This document shows positions 54,901-60,400 of a stretch of 64,000 bases of DNA, in pieces (within the stretch, counting starts at the first letter, position 1; each line of letters begins with the position of its first letter). The stretch is from the NCBI GenBank assembly GCA_029582155.1, contig CM055898.1, forward strand, positions 31,807,919-31,871,918, in the 5' to 3' direction. The notes under the pieces are model-generated. The model saw only the letters and a program-made list of their open reading frames with translations. It was not told the origin of the DNA and did not search any database. This stretch comes from Panopea generosa (Eukaryota > Mollusca > Bivalvia > Adapedonta > Hiatellidae). Position numbers and translations under genes: made by a program.

Positions 54901-55842
54901 CGTCAACTATCAAAACAGTGAGACGCTATTCAAATCATAACAGTTAAATGTGTCAGGGCAAAATGTCGGTGTTGTATTAACCAAAAACCGACGTCAATAT
55001 CATAAACAGGCGCTTAAATATCACATTTTCTGAGTCACTATTTATCACAATACCCTCATTCATGGTTTGCTACCATTTACACCAATGAGTAAGCATTTCA
55101 ACGAAATCCGAAGATAGTTTACTGGACACAACATTCTGTAAAGCACTTTTTATTTCCAACATGATAAATTAAAAAGTTATTGCAAAAGTCTACGAACTTT
55201 CTGTCCTCCATTTCTCCTCTTATATATCGATATGTGGAGTGTTCTTATACTCATAAATGAGCAAGTAAAGTCGGAATCTTAATATAAATACGTCAAAATA
55301 ATATGTACTGAATTATTTTTTTCCCATTTTAGTACTAAACTAGCAATATAGCTCTAAATGGCGCGGATAGCGGTATTGTTGTGGACATTGGGAACAAACT
55401 GATAAACCGGAGAAATTAAAAACCCACCGGTCCCATTGGATATATTTTATTTACAACTCCGAAACCGGGATTCAAACCCTGGTTGCGTTGGTGCAAAGCG
55501 ACTGCGCTACCTGGCGAAAACCGAAATGCCGGATATAACAAATATACAGTGTTTTAGAACTTTTATGTTTGTCTTATTGGAATTTATACTATTTAAATTC
55601 TTTTTTGCAAAGATTAAATAGTAGAAGTTTCTATTATTGTTTGAACAACATATAATATAATAATTTATTTCTAGGCAAATAAATATCGTTGTGAAGAAAA
55701 AGTCACCTGTTTTGCCGACATCTGGCATCCCAAGAACCAACATGTTAATGTCCTTTCCGCCAGAATGCGTGTGTTTTGGATCAGGTCCAGCCTTTGGATT
55801 TTTATGTCCACCTTTATGTTCACCTATGTGTTCACAAGACAT
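1115..55842 (-). CDS. Ras-like small GTPase, RERG/RASL12-type, complete 4-exon gene
   Basis: Joining 55842-55707, 16626-16570, 15560-15487 and 1561-1115 gives 714 nt, that is 237 codons plus TAA, in one frame. All three introns are GT-AG (phases 1, 1, 0). Motifs in order: His-rich leader (residues 1-30), P-loop GMPDVGKT (38-45), ALTVRYLTKRF helix 1 (46-56), switch I region, IIDTLGQ (83-89), VVVVYAIND (106-114), VANKSD (142-147), ETSAS (172-176), and a basic C-terminus without a CaaX box. The order and spacing match Ras without a gap from Q89 to A111, and the ALTVR-LTKRF segment and CaaX-less tail resemble RERG. Members of this branch bind guanine nucleotide and act in growth signalling; that role is inferred here. 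Several nucleotide-contact residues are atypical (see findings). The exon order and phases are strong evidence; expression is untested. Confidence 0.9.
1894..5296. repeat. Satellite array 1: about 50 copies of a 65-73-bp AT-rich unit
   Basis: Each unit contains TATAGAGTATCACTCCTGTG, a T run followed by AAATTGACATAGTAGG, then CGGATTGATACATATACTGT. Unit length varies mainly through the T run and a GTTGTT insertion, which is common in the first copies. Around 2930-3400 an alternative unit with GAGTACAGTCCGGTGTG recurs at about 133-bp and 199-bp spacing, so there is local dimer-type higher-order structure. The array lies in intron 3 of the GTPase gene. No open frame persists. Confidence 0.95.
5440..5850 (+). 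mobile_element. LINE (non-LTR retrotransposon) 3' fragment
   Basis: Near 5600-5690 one frame reads RLCKVCAMNAIEPDYHLLLY then CQK, a stop, HSIREL. This is the C-x2-C...H...C knuckle found at the C-terminus of many LINE reverse transcriptases. The frame is broken by stops and the copy is 5' truncated. It sits directly after satellite array 1. Confidence 0.6.
5851..7589. other. Intron 3 sequence without a recognised gene
   Basis: AT-rich intronic DNA. The only sizeable frame is at 6540-6935 on the plus strand and has no recognised motif (see findings). Confidence 0.5.
7590..7760 (-). mobile_element. tRNA-headed SINE (family C), degraded
   Basis: Read on the minus strand it starts with a B-box-like GTTCGAGTCCC and continues with a GGACGGTGGTTC segment and a GAGGTCTTCCTC-type core. 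It aligns with the copy at 9635-9820. The core resembles a widespread bivalve SINE body, from memory of that family. Confidence 0.6.
8410..8715 (-). mobile_element. tRNA-headed SINE (family B)
   Basis: The minus strand has a tRNA-like head with GCGGGTTTGATCCCC, then ATCAACACTCAGTACTGGTT, CCCAGGAAGC and a tail containing CAATCGAGCTAAAATAAATT. The body matches the element at 58405-58660. Confidence 0.7.
9635..9820 (-). mobile_element. SINE (family C) body
   Basis: The minus strand reads CTTGCGGAAGGACGGTGGTT, then GACGTCTTCCTCCACCAGT and a tail GTGACGTTAAAT. This strongly resembles mollusc SINE cores and matches 7590-7760. The tRNA head is poorly preserved. Confidence 0.65.
10235..10665. repeat. 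Diverged tandem repeat, about 150-165-bp unit, 3 copies
   Basis: The block with GAAACATT...TTTCAATGTCATT, then a TATGCAATGGA-type segment and ATGAACGTA...TCTCATAT, recurs from about 10290, 10441 and 10606. Copies differ by many substitutions and small indels. Confidence 0.65.
10780..11150 (+). repeat. Dispersed repeat D1, copy 1
   Basis: Similar over about 370 bp to 30670-31040. Shared landmarks are CATTTTCCTTATTT, GTACACACTGA, a CATCATATTTT(T/G)GTAGTGCAG block and GACAAACAATAAA. No open frame or terminal repeat was recognised; the type is unknown. Confidence 0.65.
11955..12065 (+). repeat. Dispersed short repeat D2, copy 1
   Basis: TGACGACGGGGGAAGAACGA then GATTGGTAGCA and AACCAGGTTTAAGC. 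Related blocks occur at 14150-14225 and 26930-27045. Confidence 0.5.
12066..14149. other. Intron 3, no supported feature
   Basis: AT-rich sequence with only short random frames on either strand (for example 12157-12390 and 13577-13867). None has a recognisable domain. Confidence 0.5.
14150..14225 (+). repeat. Dispersed short repeat D2, copy 2
   Basis: TTATGACCGGAAAAGAGCGA, then GGTTGGACGCA and AATCCGGTTTAAG. Diverged relative of the block at 11955. Confidence 0.4.
15153..15217. repeat. Inverted repeat, 18-bp arms
   Basis: TATATATTGAGATATCGG (15153-15170) faces CCGATATCTCAGTATATA (15200-15217). There is one G-T wobble and a 29-nt loop. It lies about 270 bp downstream of exon 3 in intron 3. 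It may be a remnant of a small inverted-repeat element. Confidence 0.65.
15487..15560 (-). CDS. Ras-like GTPase exon 3 (beta-2/beta-3, G3 motif)
   Basis: This 74-nt exon has acceptor tttatattcag and donor gtaatg. It completes GAA (E65) and encodes MLYSHCATVDGKHVTLHI then IDTLGQ, ending in phase 0. It corresponds to the Ras region SYRKQVVIDG...ILDTAGQ with the same spacing. The catalytic-type Gln is present, but the alanine of DTAGQ is leucine. Confidence 0.88.
16005..16320 (-). mobile_element. tRNA-headed SINE inside intron 2
   Basis: The minus strand has an A-box-like GGGCTATCGCGTTCGCCT, a B box with GGTCGTGGGTTCGATCCCC, and a body containing TGTGGCAGCGCTTAGAA, CAAGCAGACACAGTCGAG and ATATGACTGAAAAATTGG, typical of mollusc SINEs. 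It supplies about a third of the 1,009-bp intron 2. Confidence 0.75.
16570..16626 (-). CDS. Ras-like GTPase exon 2 (helix 1, switch I)
   Basis: This 57-nt exon lies between a pyrimidine-rich acceptor (ttcttttcttcttcag) and donor gtaagat. It encodes LTVRYLTKRFIGDYNSEI, with split codons at both ends (phase 1 in, phase 1 out). The segment is close to the helix-1/switch-I part of RERG-like proteins. Where Ras has D-P-T-I-E, this gene reads N-S-E-I-E, so the usual magnesium-contacting threonine is glutamate. Confidence 0.9.
16900..17060 (+). repeat. Diverged fragment of dispersed element D3
   Basis: GGAATGTCATCAAACAGTTG and the following AAAAAGCAG...TCAAGGTGTTGTTTCTTTC parallel the centre of the D3 copies at 17266 and 58023. 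It is separated from the 17266 copy by a SINE. Confidence 0.45.
17061..17265 (-). mobile_element. tRNA-headed SINE (family A)
   Basis: The minus-strand head reads CTTAGCGCATCTGACTATCA, then GATCGTGAGTTCGAATCACC. The body has ATATACGACATTGCGTTTTA and ATGCGGAGAT. The same family and order occur at 56620-56930. The 3' end is truncated. Confidence 0.75.
17266..17719 (+). mobile_element. Unclassified dispersed element D3, copy 1
   Basis: It is bounded by GGTCTCAC at the left and GTGAGACG at the right, which is a possible short terminal inverted repeat. The central 200 bp is strongly conserved with 58023-58399, including GAAAAAGCAACCTGGTCAAC and CCCCATGTTTTTTTCTGCAT. One frame keeps an alignable peptide (MKGC...QPGQPHVFFCIFG), but this copy has stops. 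Class unknown. Confidence 0.55.
17720..19204. other. Intron 1 sequence, AT-rich, with AATAAGGAA-type motifs
   Basis: No gene seen. From 18120 to 19030 the motif TTCCTTATT/AATAAGGAA and variants recur in both orientations at irregular spacing, including a perfect hairpin at 18667-18693. Confidence 0.5.
18667..18693. repeat. Perfect 10-bp hairpin
   Basis: GTTCCTTATT and AATAAGGAAC flank a 7-nt loop (CGCTGCC). It lies in a region where the same motif occurs repeatedly. Confidence 0.6.
19205..19590. repeat. Direct repeat pair, about 265 bp apart
   Basis: The block AGAATGTCAGTATACC... TATGAACCATATGCATTC with GTTATATCGTTAACAGTTTA at 19213 recurs in diverged form from 19478. Probably an old tandem duplication. 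Confidence 0.6.
19591..23864. other. Intron 1 sequence without a supported gene
   Basis: Only short random frames occur (for example 21127-21489 on the minus strand, 120 codons, no motif). A dinucleotide microsatellite sits at 21864-21909. Confidence 0.45.
21864..21909. repeat. (TC)n microsatellite, about 23 units
   Basis: Uninterrupted TC/CT dinucleotide run, preceded by CCT and followed by CAGACTG. Confidence 0.97.
23867..24894 (-). mobile_element. Internally deleted mariner transposon
   Basis: The 31-bp terminal inverted repeats differ at one position (CGAGGGGTTATC then C or T then AGAAGTTCGTGGACAAAT). They are flanked by a TA duplication at 23865-23866 and 24895-24896, which is the mariner target site. 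The element is 1,028 bp, shorter than the usual 1.2-1.3 kb of autonomous copies, and keeps a decayed piece of the transposase N-terminal half on the minus strand. Confidence 0.88.
24180..24500 (-). pseudogene. Mariner transposase remnant (helix-turn-helix and linker region)
   Basis: Minus-strand fragments read RAEIQFCVNISKKLIQ (about 24482-24430), like the family's first helix-turn-helix, and MDDTKCGRPVSIS (about 24336-24298), like the GRP linker motif. Stops and frame changes separate them, and the DDD catalytic region was not found. It is a non-functional relic. Confidence 0.7.
25865..26785. repeat. Two copies of a ~230-bp repeat (25865-26095 and 26545-26785)
   Basis: Both copies run AGAACCTGATAT(T/C)TCCCGAACC, TGCCTGTCCCACAAT, AACTGACCAATC, GTGCTCAAA, AATCAGGAGAGCT, GTCTACAGACT-type end, in the same orientation. 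The left edge also matches 59715-59790. Intervening 26096-26544 is very AT-rich, with a GAATTGTATTAAT-like repeated texture. Confidence 0.7.
26930..27045 (+). repeat. Dispersed short repeat D2, copy 3
   Basis: ATGACGACGGTTGAAGATCGA, split here as ATGACGACGG and TTGAAGATCGA, then AACCAGGTTCAAGCC. Related to 11955 and 14150. Confidence 0.45.
27046..28257. other. Intron 1, no supported feature
   Basis: AT-rich sequence with no convincing coding frame or element ends. Confidence 0.45.
28258..30658. repeat. Satellite array 2: about 36 copies of a 67-bp unit
   Basis: The unit contains CACGCTCCACTAGCACCAGA, TTAGGGAATATTCAT and CTAACATATACTGAATATGC. From about 28450 to 29450 two subtypes alternate: one has CTCTCACCACGCTCC and CGTCTTACATATACTAAAT, the other TACTCACCATTCTCC and TGTCTAACATATACTGAAT. 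This gives a dimeric unit of about 134 bp. Later copies lose strict alternation. Located in intron 1. Confidence 0.95.
30670..31040 (+). repeat. Dispersed repeat D1, copy 2
   Basis: Matches 10780-11150 in the same orientation and begins right after satellite array 2. Confidence 0.65.
31530..31660 (+). mobile_element. tRNA-headed SINE fragment
   Basis: GGTCCTCCGTGACTGAGTGA resembles a Leu/Ser-type tRNA A box. A long variable region and GGTCGTGGGTTCGA (B box) follow, then TTACCTGCGGAAG, as in mollusc SINE bodies. The 3' part is lost. Confidence 0.6.
33190..33310 (-). mobile_element. Degraded SINE family B fragment
   Basis: The minus strand reads ATCAACACTTGGTTTTGGTT then CTTCTCAGGA, parallel to the CAACACTCAGT-CTGGTT and CCCAGGAAGC core of the family-B copies. 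Confidence 0.4.
35140..35225. repeat. 41-bp direct duplication
   Basis: Two adjacent copies of CAAATTTC-ATACAGTTT, A-AATAACCATTGCCTGTG and ATACA. A related segment recurs at 35725-35760 and 46410-46450. Confidence 0.8.
37868..39712. repeat. 21-bp minisatellite, about 87 units
   Basis: The consensus is GTTGTTATCATC followed by GTCGTGGAT (21 bp), with 15- and 18-bp deletion variants. Because the period is a multiple of three, five of six frames stay open and produce heptapeptide repeats (VVIIVVD, MLLSSSW, CCYHRRG; on the minus strand TSTTMIT and IHDDDNN). The long frames at 37902-39323 (+) and 37988-38500 (-) are by-products. Larger blocks repeat too: a TTAACATCGTCGTG...GCAACGTTGC segment at about 38511, 38822 and 39090, and a 105-bp block at 37990 and 38235. 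Confidence 0.95.
40100..44100. repeat. Segmental tandem array, unit B
   Basis: About 4.0 kb; it carries the same ordered landmarks as unit A (40270, 41128, 41480, 42230, 43260) at clearly diverged identity. It lacks the 21-bp expansion and the internal duplication, so it may be closest to the ancestral unit length. No gene. Confidence 0.7.
43335..43500. repeat. Unexpanded counterpart of the 21-bp minisatellite, with (TTG)n
   Basis: The flank TTGGTCATGTTCC-GTT is shared with 37855-37880 in unit A, and downstream GAAATATTTT...TTTAAAAT is shared with 39728. Between them unit B has only a TCATCGTCGTTGACGTTGTT trace. A TGTTGT-rich stretch lies at 43345-43420. Confidence 0.75.
47140..47470. repeat. 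Internal tandem repeat, about 120-bp unit, 2.6 copies
   Basis: The block TACGTCGTTTCCTGATT, ATTGTTA-T-TTTTAATTCACA, TTGGAAATATTT repeats three times. The same structure is copied at 51045-51370 in unit D. Confidence 0.8.
48917..48984. repeat. Inverted repeat, perfect 18-bp arms
   Basis: ACATGTATAATCGAATGA (48917-48934) faces TCATTCGATTATACATGT (48967-48984) around a 32-nt loop. The copy in unit D (about 52525-52590) has a mutated left arm, so the stem is not being kept there. Confidence 0.8.
50585..54137. repeat. Segmental tandem array, unit D: recent duplicate of 46676-50584
   Basis: Nearly every line matches unit C in order and orientation with scattered substitutions and small indels. 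The main difference is a deletion of about 335 bp, equivalent to 47949-48283, at about 51855. The deleted sequence has a counterpart in unit A (36440), so loss in D is more likely than gain in C. Both copies end at GGAATAGGGGTGGAACACAA. Confidence 0.92.
54138..54769. other. Intron 1, no supported feature
   Basis: Single-copy-looking AT-rich sequence between the segmental array and the MITE. Confidence 0.4.
54770..55220. mobile_element. Mariner-type MITE, 451 bp
   Basis: The terminal inverted repeats share GAAAGTTCGTAGACTTT (left at about 54784, right inverted ending about 55204) and looser GAGG outer ends. TA lies on both sides (54768-54769, 55221-55222). The core resembles AGAAGTTCGTGGAC in the element at 23867. 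No transposase motif remains. Confidence 0.78.
55360..55525 (-). mobile_element. tRNA-headed SINE near exon 1 donor
   Basis: The minus strand reads CAGGTAGCGCAGTCGCTTTG then AACCAGGGTTTGAATCCCGG, a tRNA-like A and B box, followed by a short unrelated body. It lies 180 bp inside intron 1 from the exon 1 donor. Confidence 0.6.
55707..55842 (-). CDS. Ras-like GTPase exon 1 (start codon, P-loop)
   Basis: The exon encodes 45 residues plus one base: ATG at 55842, a leader with five His and one Cys (H5, H9, H13, H24, H26, C3), then beta-1 and the G1 motif GMPDVGKT. It ends ...AAA ACA G with donor gtgact at 55706-55701. The one-base overhang completes GCT (Ala) with exon 2. The open frame continues past the donor into hydrophobic intron-encoded sequence that should not be annotated. 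The ATG is the only start found upstream of the P-loop in this frame; an extra 5' non-coding exon cannot be excluded. Confidence 0.9.
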
Positions 55843-56619
55843 TATTTTTTCTTAAGAAATACAACTTTCATTTGAAATATAACCATGCTGTAACACAATA
55901 AGTTTTACTTTTTTACACTAACACTCAATCGAAATAAATTCCACTTCACTTGATTTTCAATAATAAAACACAAACACAATAGTCAAACTACATATCAAAA
56001 CGCTAATCTAAACACAGATTTGTAAATACGCTAATGTTCCACTTGTTTCTTGTAAACATCAGTCAAATAAAGACACCAGCAGGCAGACGGTGATCTGTAT
56101 TTATGAAACGCTGTAAATATCCATTCGGATTACCTCGACACAGACGGTAATGTAGTGCAAGCACACGTGTTTTACTTTTGGCGATTATCGGCGCCTGTGC
56201 TATTCTTCCTTCAACGCTAATTTGTTGTGTTTCGCGTGTTAATTACAGCAAAATTAACGTGTTGTTACACCCTGCAATACGGTTTATGATACACAATGCC
56301 AGATAAATCACATATCATTTTATTCAACTGTTATTGAAAGTGATAATTCAAGCTATAGCACAAATTGCTATTTACGTACGAAACAGAGGCAGAGAGCATT
56401 TTTATGATCTGAACAGTTCGCCTACTATATTTCCTGGAATGAGTTTTTACCTCTTTTTTTAAATTGGTTTTATTGCTAAAGTCTAAGCTTACCAGATATA
56501 ATGATAATAATTATGTTTTCATGTTTATGTTTATTATGACAGGTGAAACCTTACTGAATTGGCTTGATAAAAGTTGCATTGGTATATATGTATATATATT
56601 GTTTGATCTTATCTAAAAA
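55843..56619. other. Upstream region of the GTPase gene
   Basis: Presumed 5' UTR and promoter side for the minus-strand gene. No convincing TATA or initiator element could be distinguished from the AT-rich background. The slightly less AT-rich stretch at 56080-56290 is the likeliest promoter site. Confidence 0.3.
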
Positions 56620-56930
56620 AAATATGATTTCATATACGCTGGGCTCGATTACCTCCGTCGGTAACGCATCTGACTAGCAATCCAGGGGTCGTGAGTTCGA
56701 ATCCCCGCCCGGCAACAGTCTCCGTAATGATTGATATACGACACTGTGTCTCATTATCATTCGTCTCTCACCACTGATTAAAGTGGGAAAGTTATCAGTT
56801 TCTTGCGGAGATCGGATGTGCTCGAGTACTGGATAGCCTTTCAGGATCTCAGGAATCAGTGGTTAGGTTAACGTATCGTCTGTTAGCCCTTGATGACATA
56901 AAAAGACGCTAAATATTCAATCAATCAGTC
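56620..56930 (+). mobile_element. tRNA-headed SINE (family A), near full length
   Basis: The head can pair GCTGGGC with GCCCGGC as an acceptor-like stem and has GTCGTGAGTTCGAATCCCC as B box. The body has TTGCGGAGATCGGATGTGCT and GTGGTTAGGTTAACGTATCG, and it ends GACATAAAAAGACGCTAAAT with a CAATCAATCA tail. The TTAGGTTAAC segment and terminal GACGCTAAAT-like block are typical of mollusc core-SINEs. The degraded D and anticodon arms argue against a functional tRNA. Confidence 0.82.
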
Positions 56931-57119
56931 ATAATAATGTAATATACTTTTTGTTTAACTCTATATTAACTTGTATATTCATGATGTTGATATAAATTTC
57001 GTTTATATTTTTATTTTTAGACGTTAAGTAATGTGTTTGTTTATTATAGTAAGGTCCAGCTACAATAGGCTCATGAGACACCTTTATTTCGCGAAAGCTA
57101 TCTTTGCCAGTCATCAGGC

Positions 57120-57230
57120 TGTTAGATATTCGGTACCCCTCAGTTTATCAGCCATTGGCTGAGCAAAATAAATAAAGTGCTTCCACCGGGATTCGAACCT
57201 TCGGCGTTGTTTAATATGTTCCTAGGTGTT
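57120..57230 (-). mobile_element. tRNA-like SINE head fragment
   Basis: The minus strand contains GAAGGTTCGAATCCCGGTGG. No clear body was recognised. Confidence 0.45.
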
Positions 57231-58022
57231 ATGATTATATAAATTCGCTTCAAGTATGTTTTCCTTACTTTGTTTGTTGTTAATGTATTAACTTTTTCAA
57301 TTACAGTTGTGTTATTGTGACGCGAGTTATTTAATCTGTGACGTACTCTGTATGGACATTAGCCAACATGACTAATTGAAAAACACAATATAATTAACAA
57401 AATAAGCTACACATAATTGAAATAAACAGCAAACGTAAATTATATACAAAAACAAATTAGCAATGTTTGATCGGACATAATTGACGGGAAATAATTAAAT
57501 CCTCTGAGTAAATGTTACAGCTTATGTTGACACAATAAGTACTGCACTTTAACCACGTGCTATGTTCTCTATGTAACTTACGCTGACGGAAATCCTACTC
57601 TTGATGCAAACGTTTTAAAATAATATTCGCTAATTTCCAAAATTGGCACGTGATACTAATTGCTTGTTTGCTTGTTACATACTGAGTATTTTCGTACAGT
57701 GTTGAGCACAATGCATTTCATTTCATTGTAATAGATATATTTATTTTGGTTATAAATGCACATACAACACATGCCAACAACGTGATGCATGAAAAATACA
57801 ACAACAATTATATAGTAAACACCAGAACGACACATATATATAAGTCATGAAATGAACACGGATACCGATGATAACACAAACAAGAGAAAATGTTTTTATT
57901 TATTCATACCTACTTAATTTATTAATACTTATTTTTCTACATATTCAAGGTGATGTATTAGAAATCAGTATGTTACTGAAACACATTGGAGAGTAGAATA
58001 ATAAAATAATTGTTATTCTAAA

Positions 58023-58399
58023 GGTTTCACTGAAGAATTACCTCACCTGCATGGCGGTAGCAAGATTATTACGCCCGAAAAATTAGAGCTGTGTAATTTG
58101 GTTTGGCATAGTATTTTTGACACTGGTTGCTGTTTGATGAAGATATGACAGTTTGAAGATGCGTAGTGATACACTGCAAAAATTGAACAGAATTGTCAAA
58201 AATGAAGGGGTGTCCTCAATCCATGGATATTGTGAAAAAGCAACCTGGTCAACCCCATGTTTTTTTCTGCATATTTGGAGCAACAGATGACAATCTATGG
58301 AAACAAAGTACTTTTAGAACCATCAGTAATGCGTGCAGTGTTCCAGAAGTGCATGTCTCTATATGTATTACGGTGCAAAAGTAATTGGTATGTGAGACG
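58023..58399 (+). mobile_element. Unclassified dispersed element D3, copy 2
   Basis: Same orientation and order as 17266-17719 but about 75 bp shorter. The ends are GGTTTCAC and GTGAGACG. A 63-codon frame at 58193-58384 stays open here, while copy 1 has stops. It is followed at once by a family-B SINE. Confidence 0.55.
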
Positions 58400-58404
58400 T
58401 AAAT

Positions 58405-58660
58405 AAAGGGGCGGCAGTGCAGTTGATATAGAGCTTGCCGCTAATGTTAGAGGTTGCGTGTTCCAACCAAAGCTCTACCCTCTTGTCTATCTAAACCAAC
58501 ACTCAGTGCTGGCTGGTTCTTCTACTCAGTGCTGGTTCTTTCCACTCAGTGCTGTTTTTTTTCACTCAGTGCTGGTTCTTCCCCCCAGGAAGCAGAAGCT
58601 TACTTCTCAATCGAGCTAAAATAAATTAGATTAGTATAAAGTAAATGTAACTGTCCATGA
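58405..58660 (+). mobile_element. tRNA-headed SINE (family B) with internal microrepeat
   Basis: The head has GTTAGAGGTTGCGTGTTCCA, a weakened B box. The core ACTCAGTGCTGGTTCTT is repeated four times (about 58501-58580), then CCAGGAAGCAGAAGC and CAATCGAGCTAAAATAAATT. The 8410-8715 copy has a single core. Confidence 0.7.
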
Positions 58661-59714
58661 TGATAGCAAGCAGCATCCGGGTCCTTCGAGTTGAAATAAG
58701 CTGTATTTTCCGTTCTGTAGTCTCATCCGGGAACTTAGATTTGTAGTTTCATATTTTCTCGATTTTGCAGTATTTTGTTTGACTACTCTGATACCGTTGA
58801 ATAAATCCATTTACATTTGAATGAGAACGTAGGAATTATCTCCCTTGCAGTATCGTTTTGTCTTCACTTTGATAGCAATAAGCAAGGACAAATCTAGACG
58901 TTTTAGAATCGTAAAAGTAAACAAAATACTATAACTGTTGATACTGTGGTCGTAAACGAGACATGATAAAAGAATCCATCGGTAATAGAAAACGCGATGT
59001 TGGACCAATGGCAATTAACAAGAATAACATGGCTATTAGCTTAGAATGTCAGCTGTATTTTGGCGAGTGTAACAAAAGTAATTGAGCATATATATCTTTT
59101 CGTCACGAGCTTATATACAGCTAGCATTCTAAGCTATTAACCATATAATTCATTTAGCATAAAACTTTATTAGTTTTCACCTGATTTCGTTAAAAGGTGA
59201 AAATAAAGTTTTATTTTGTCATTGCATAAAAATATGGCAGTTAGCGGATAAACCTTAAGAACGACATCGCATTCTGACGAATCACCGCGAAGAAATAATT
59301 TGATAATCAAACCAACTATTACTTTGGTTTTGTGTGTCATGTGTATTTAATGTCTCTTACCTGAAAATATTTGTTAACCTAATCATTCAAATACACAATT
59401 TCCTTGCCGATACAACATTAACTTTAGATTTAAAAAAAATATATATATGAGGAGGTAAAGCAGTTCTGGCTACTGGTATAATAAAGTTTGGAAAATATAA
59501 TGCTAGTAGAAGTCAGCTGTGTTATATAGGTAAGGTTGAATAATAAAGGAAAGAGAGGGATTGTGTGCTATCGTCAACCAGACAAGCAGTTTTGTTATTG
59601 ACCGTTCGTTGACGGTTGATCCCGTTGTCATCCTTACTTTATGTTTGTATTGTTCGTTTCATTACTATCATATTTATTTTGTTTGTGCTGTGAACGTCAA
59701 TGCATAATAGAAAA
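58661..59714. other. Intergenic, no supported feature
   Basis: No gene or element was recognised. An inverted pair TAGCTTAGAATG(T/C) ... AGCATTCTAAGCTATTA occurs near 59036 and 59122. Confidence 0.4.
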
Positions 59715-60400
59715 GTCTATCCGAGAACCTGATAGCTCTCTATTCAGGTCTATTTACCCCTAATGAAAATGCCAGTACCACAATTCAGGCAGGTTTATTG
59801 GTTTACCTAGATATATAATGTAAGCATTGTAATTTTAATTGTGTTGAAGATGAAATACATTTCATATCTTGTTGTCCTTATATTTGACAGTTTACGTGAA
59901 CATTTAAACGCAAAAATCAGTAGATTATTTGATACAAATCAAATAATTGTATATATAAGATAATTGGATATAGTTTTACAAAACAGTGCAATATTATATC
60001 TAATGAAAATGTAAGTCCCACAATTCAGGTAGGTTTATTGGTTTACCTAAAGATATTCTGTGAACATTGCAATTTTAATAGTGTTGAAGATGAAATACAT
60101 TTCATATCTTGTTGTCTTTAAATTTGACAGTTTACTGTCATTACAGCGCAACAATCGTATATGATACAAATTAAATAATTATATATATAAGATAATTTGA
60201 TATACTATTACAAAACAGAGCAATATTATATCTCGGAAAGTTTAAAGCAAATTCTCTTAAAAACAGCAAAATTAATACTTTTTCATTGCATTGATTGATA
60301 CTTGTTAATTTGTATTTTGGTTTGTTTTGTTTATGTCTTCTATTATAAACAATGTTATGTAATTGTCCAGCTTTATTTATGTGTTGAAGTAATTACAACT
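59715..60400 (+). mobile_element. LINE 3' fragment with a tandemly duplicated zinc-knuckle segment
   Basis: Two consecutive copies of a 240-bp segment (about 59758-59999 and 60000-60240) each encode C-K/E-H-C-NFN...VEDEIHFISCC, the cysteine-histidine knuckle at the end of LINE reverse transcriptases. Both end in stops soon after. A tail and AT-rich 3' end follow to about 60400. The first 70 bp overlap a match to the repeat at 26545. Confidence 0.65.

Noticed and set aside
55507..55842. 111-codon minus-strand frame as a complete gene
   Set aside because: It is exon 1 of the GTPase up to 55707. Beyond the gtgact donor the translated sequence is intronic.
56636..56718. Functional tRNA gene
   Set aside because: An acceptor-like stem and B box are present, but the D and anticodon arms do not fold properly and a SINE body follows directly. 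The other tRNA-like heads are more degraded.
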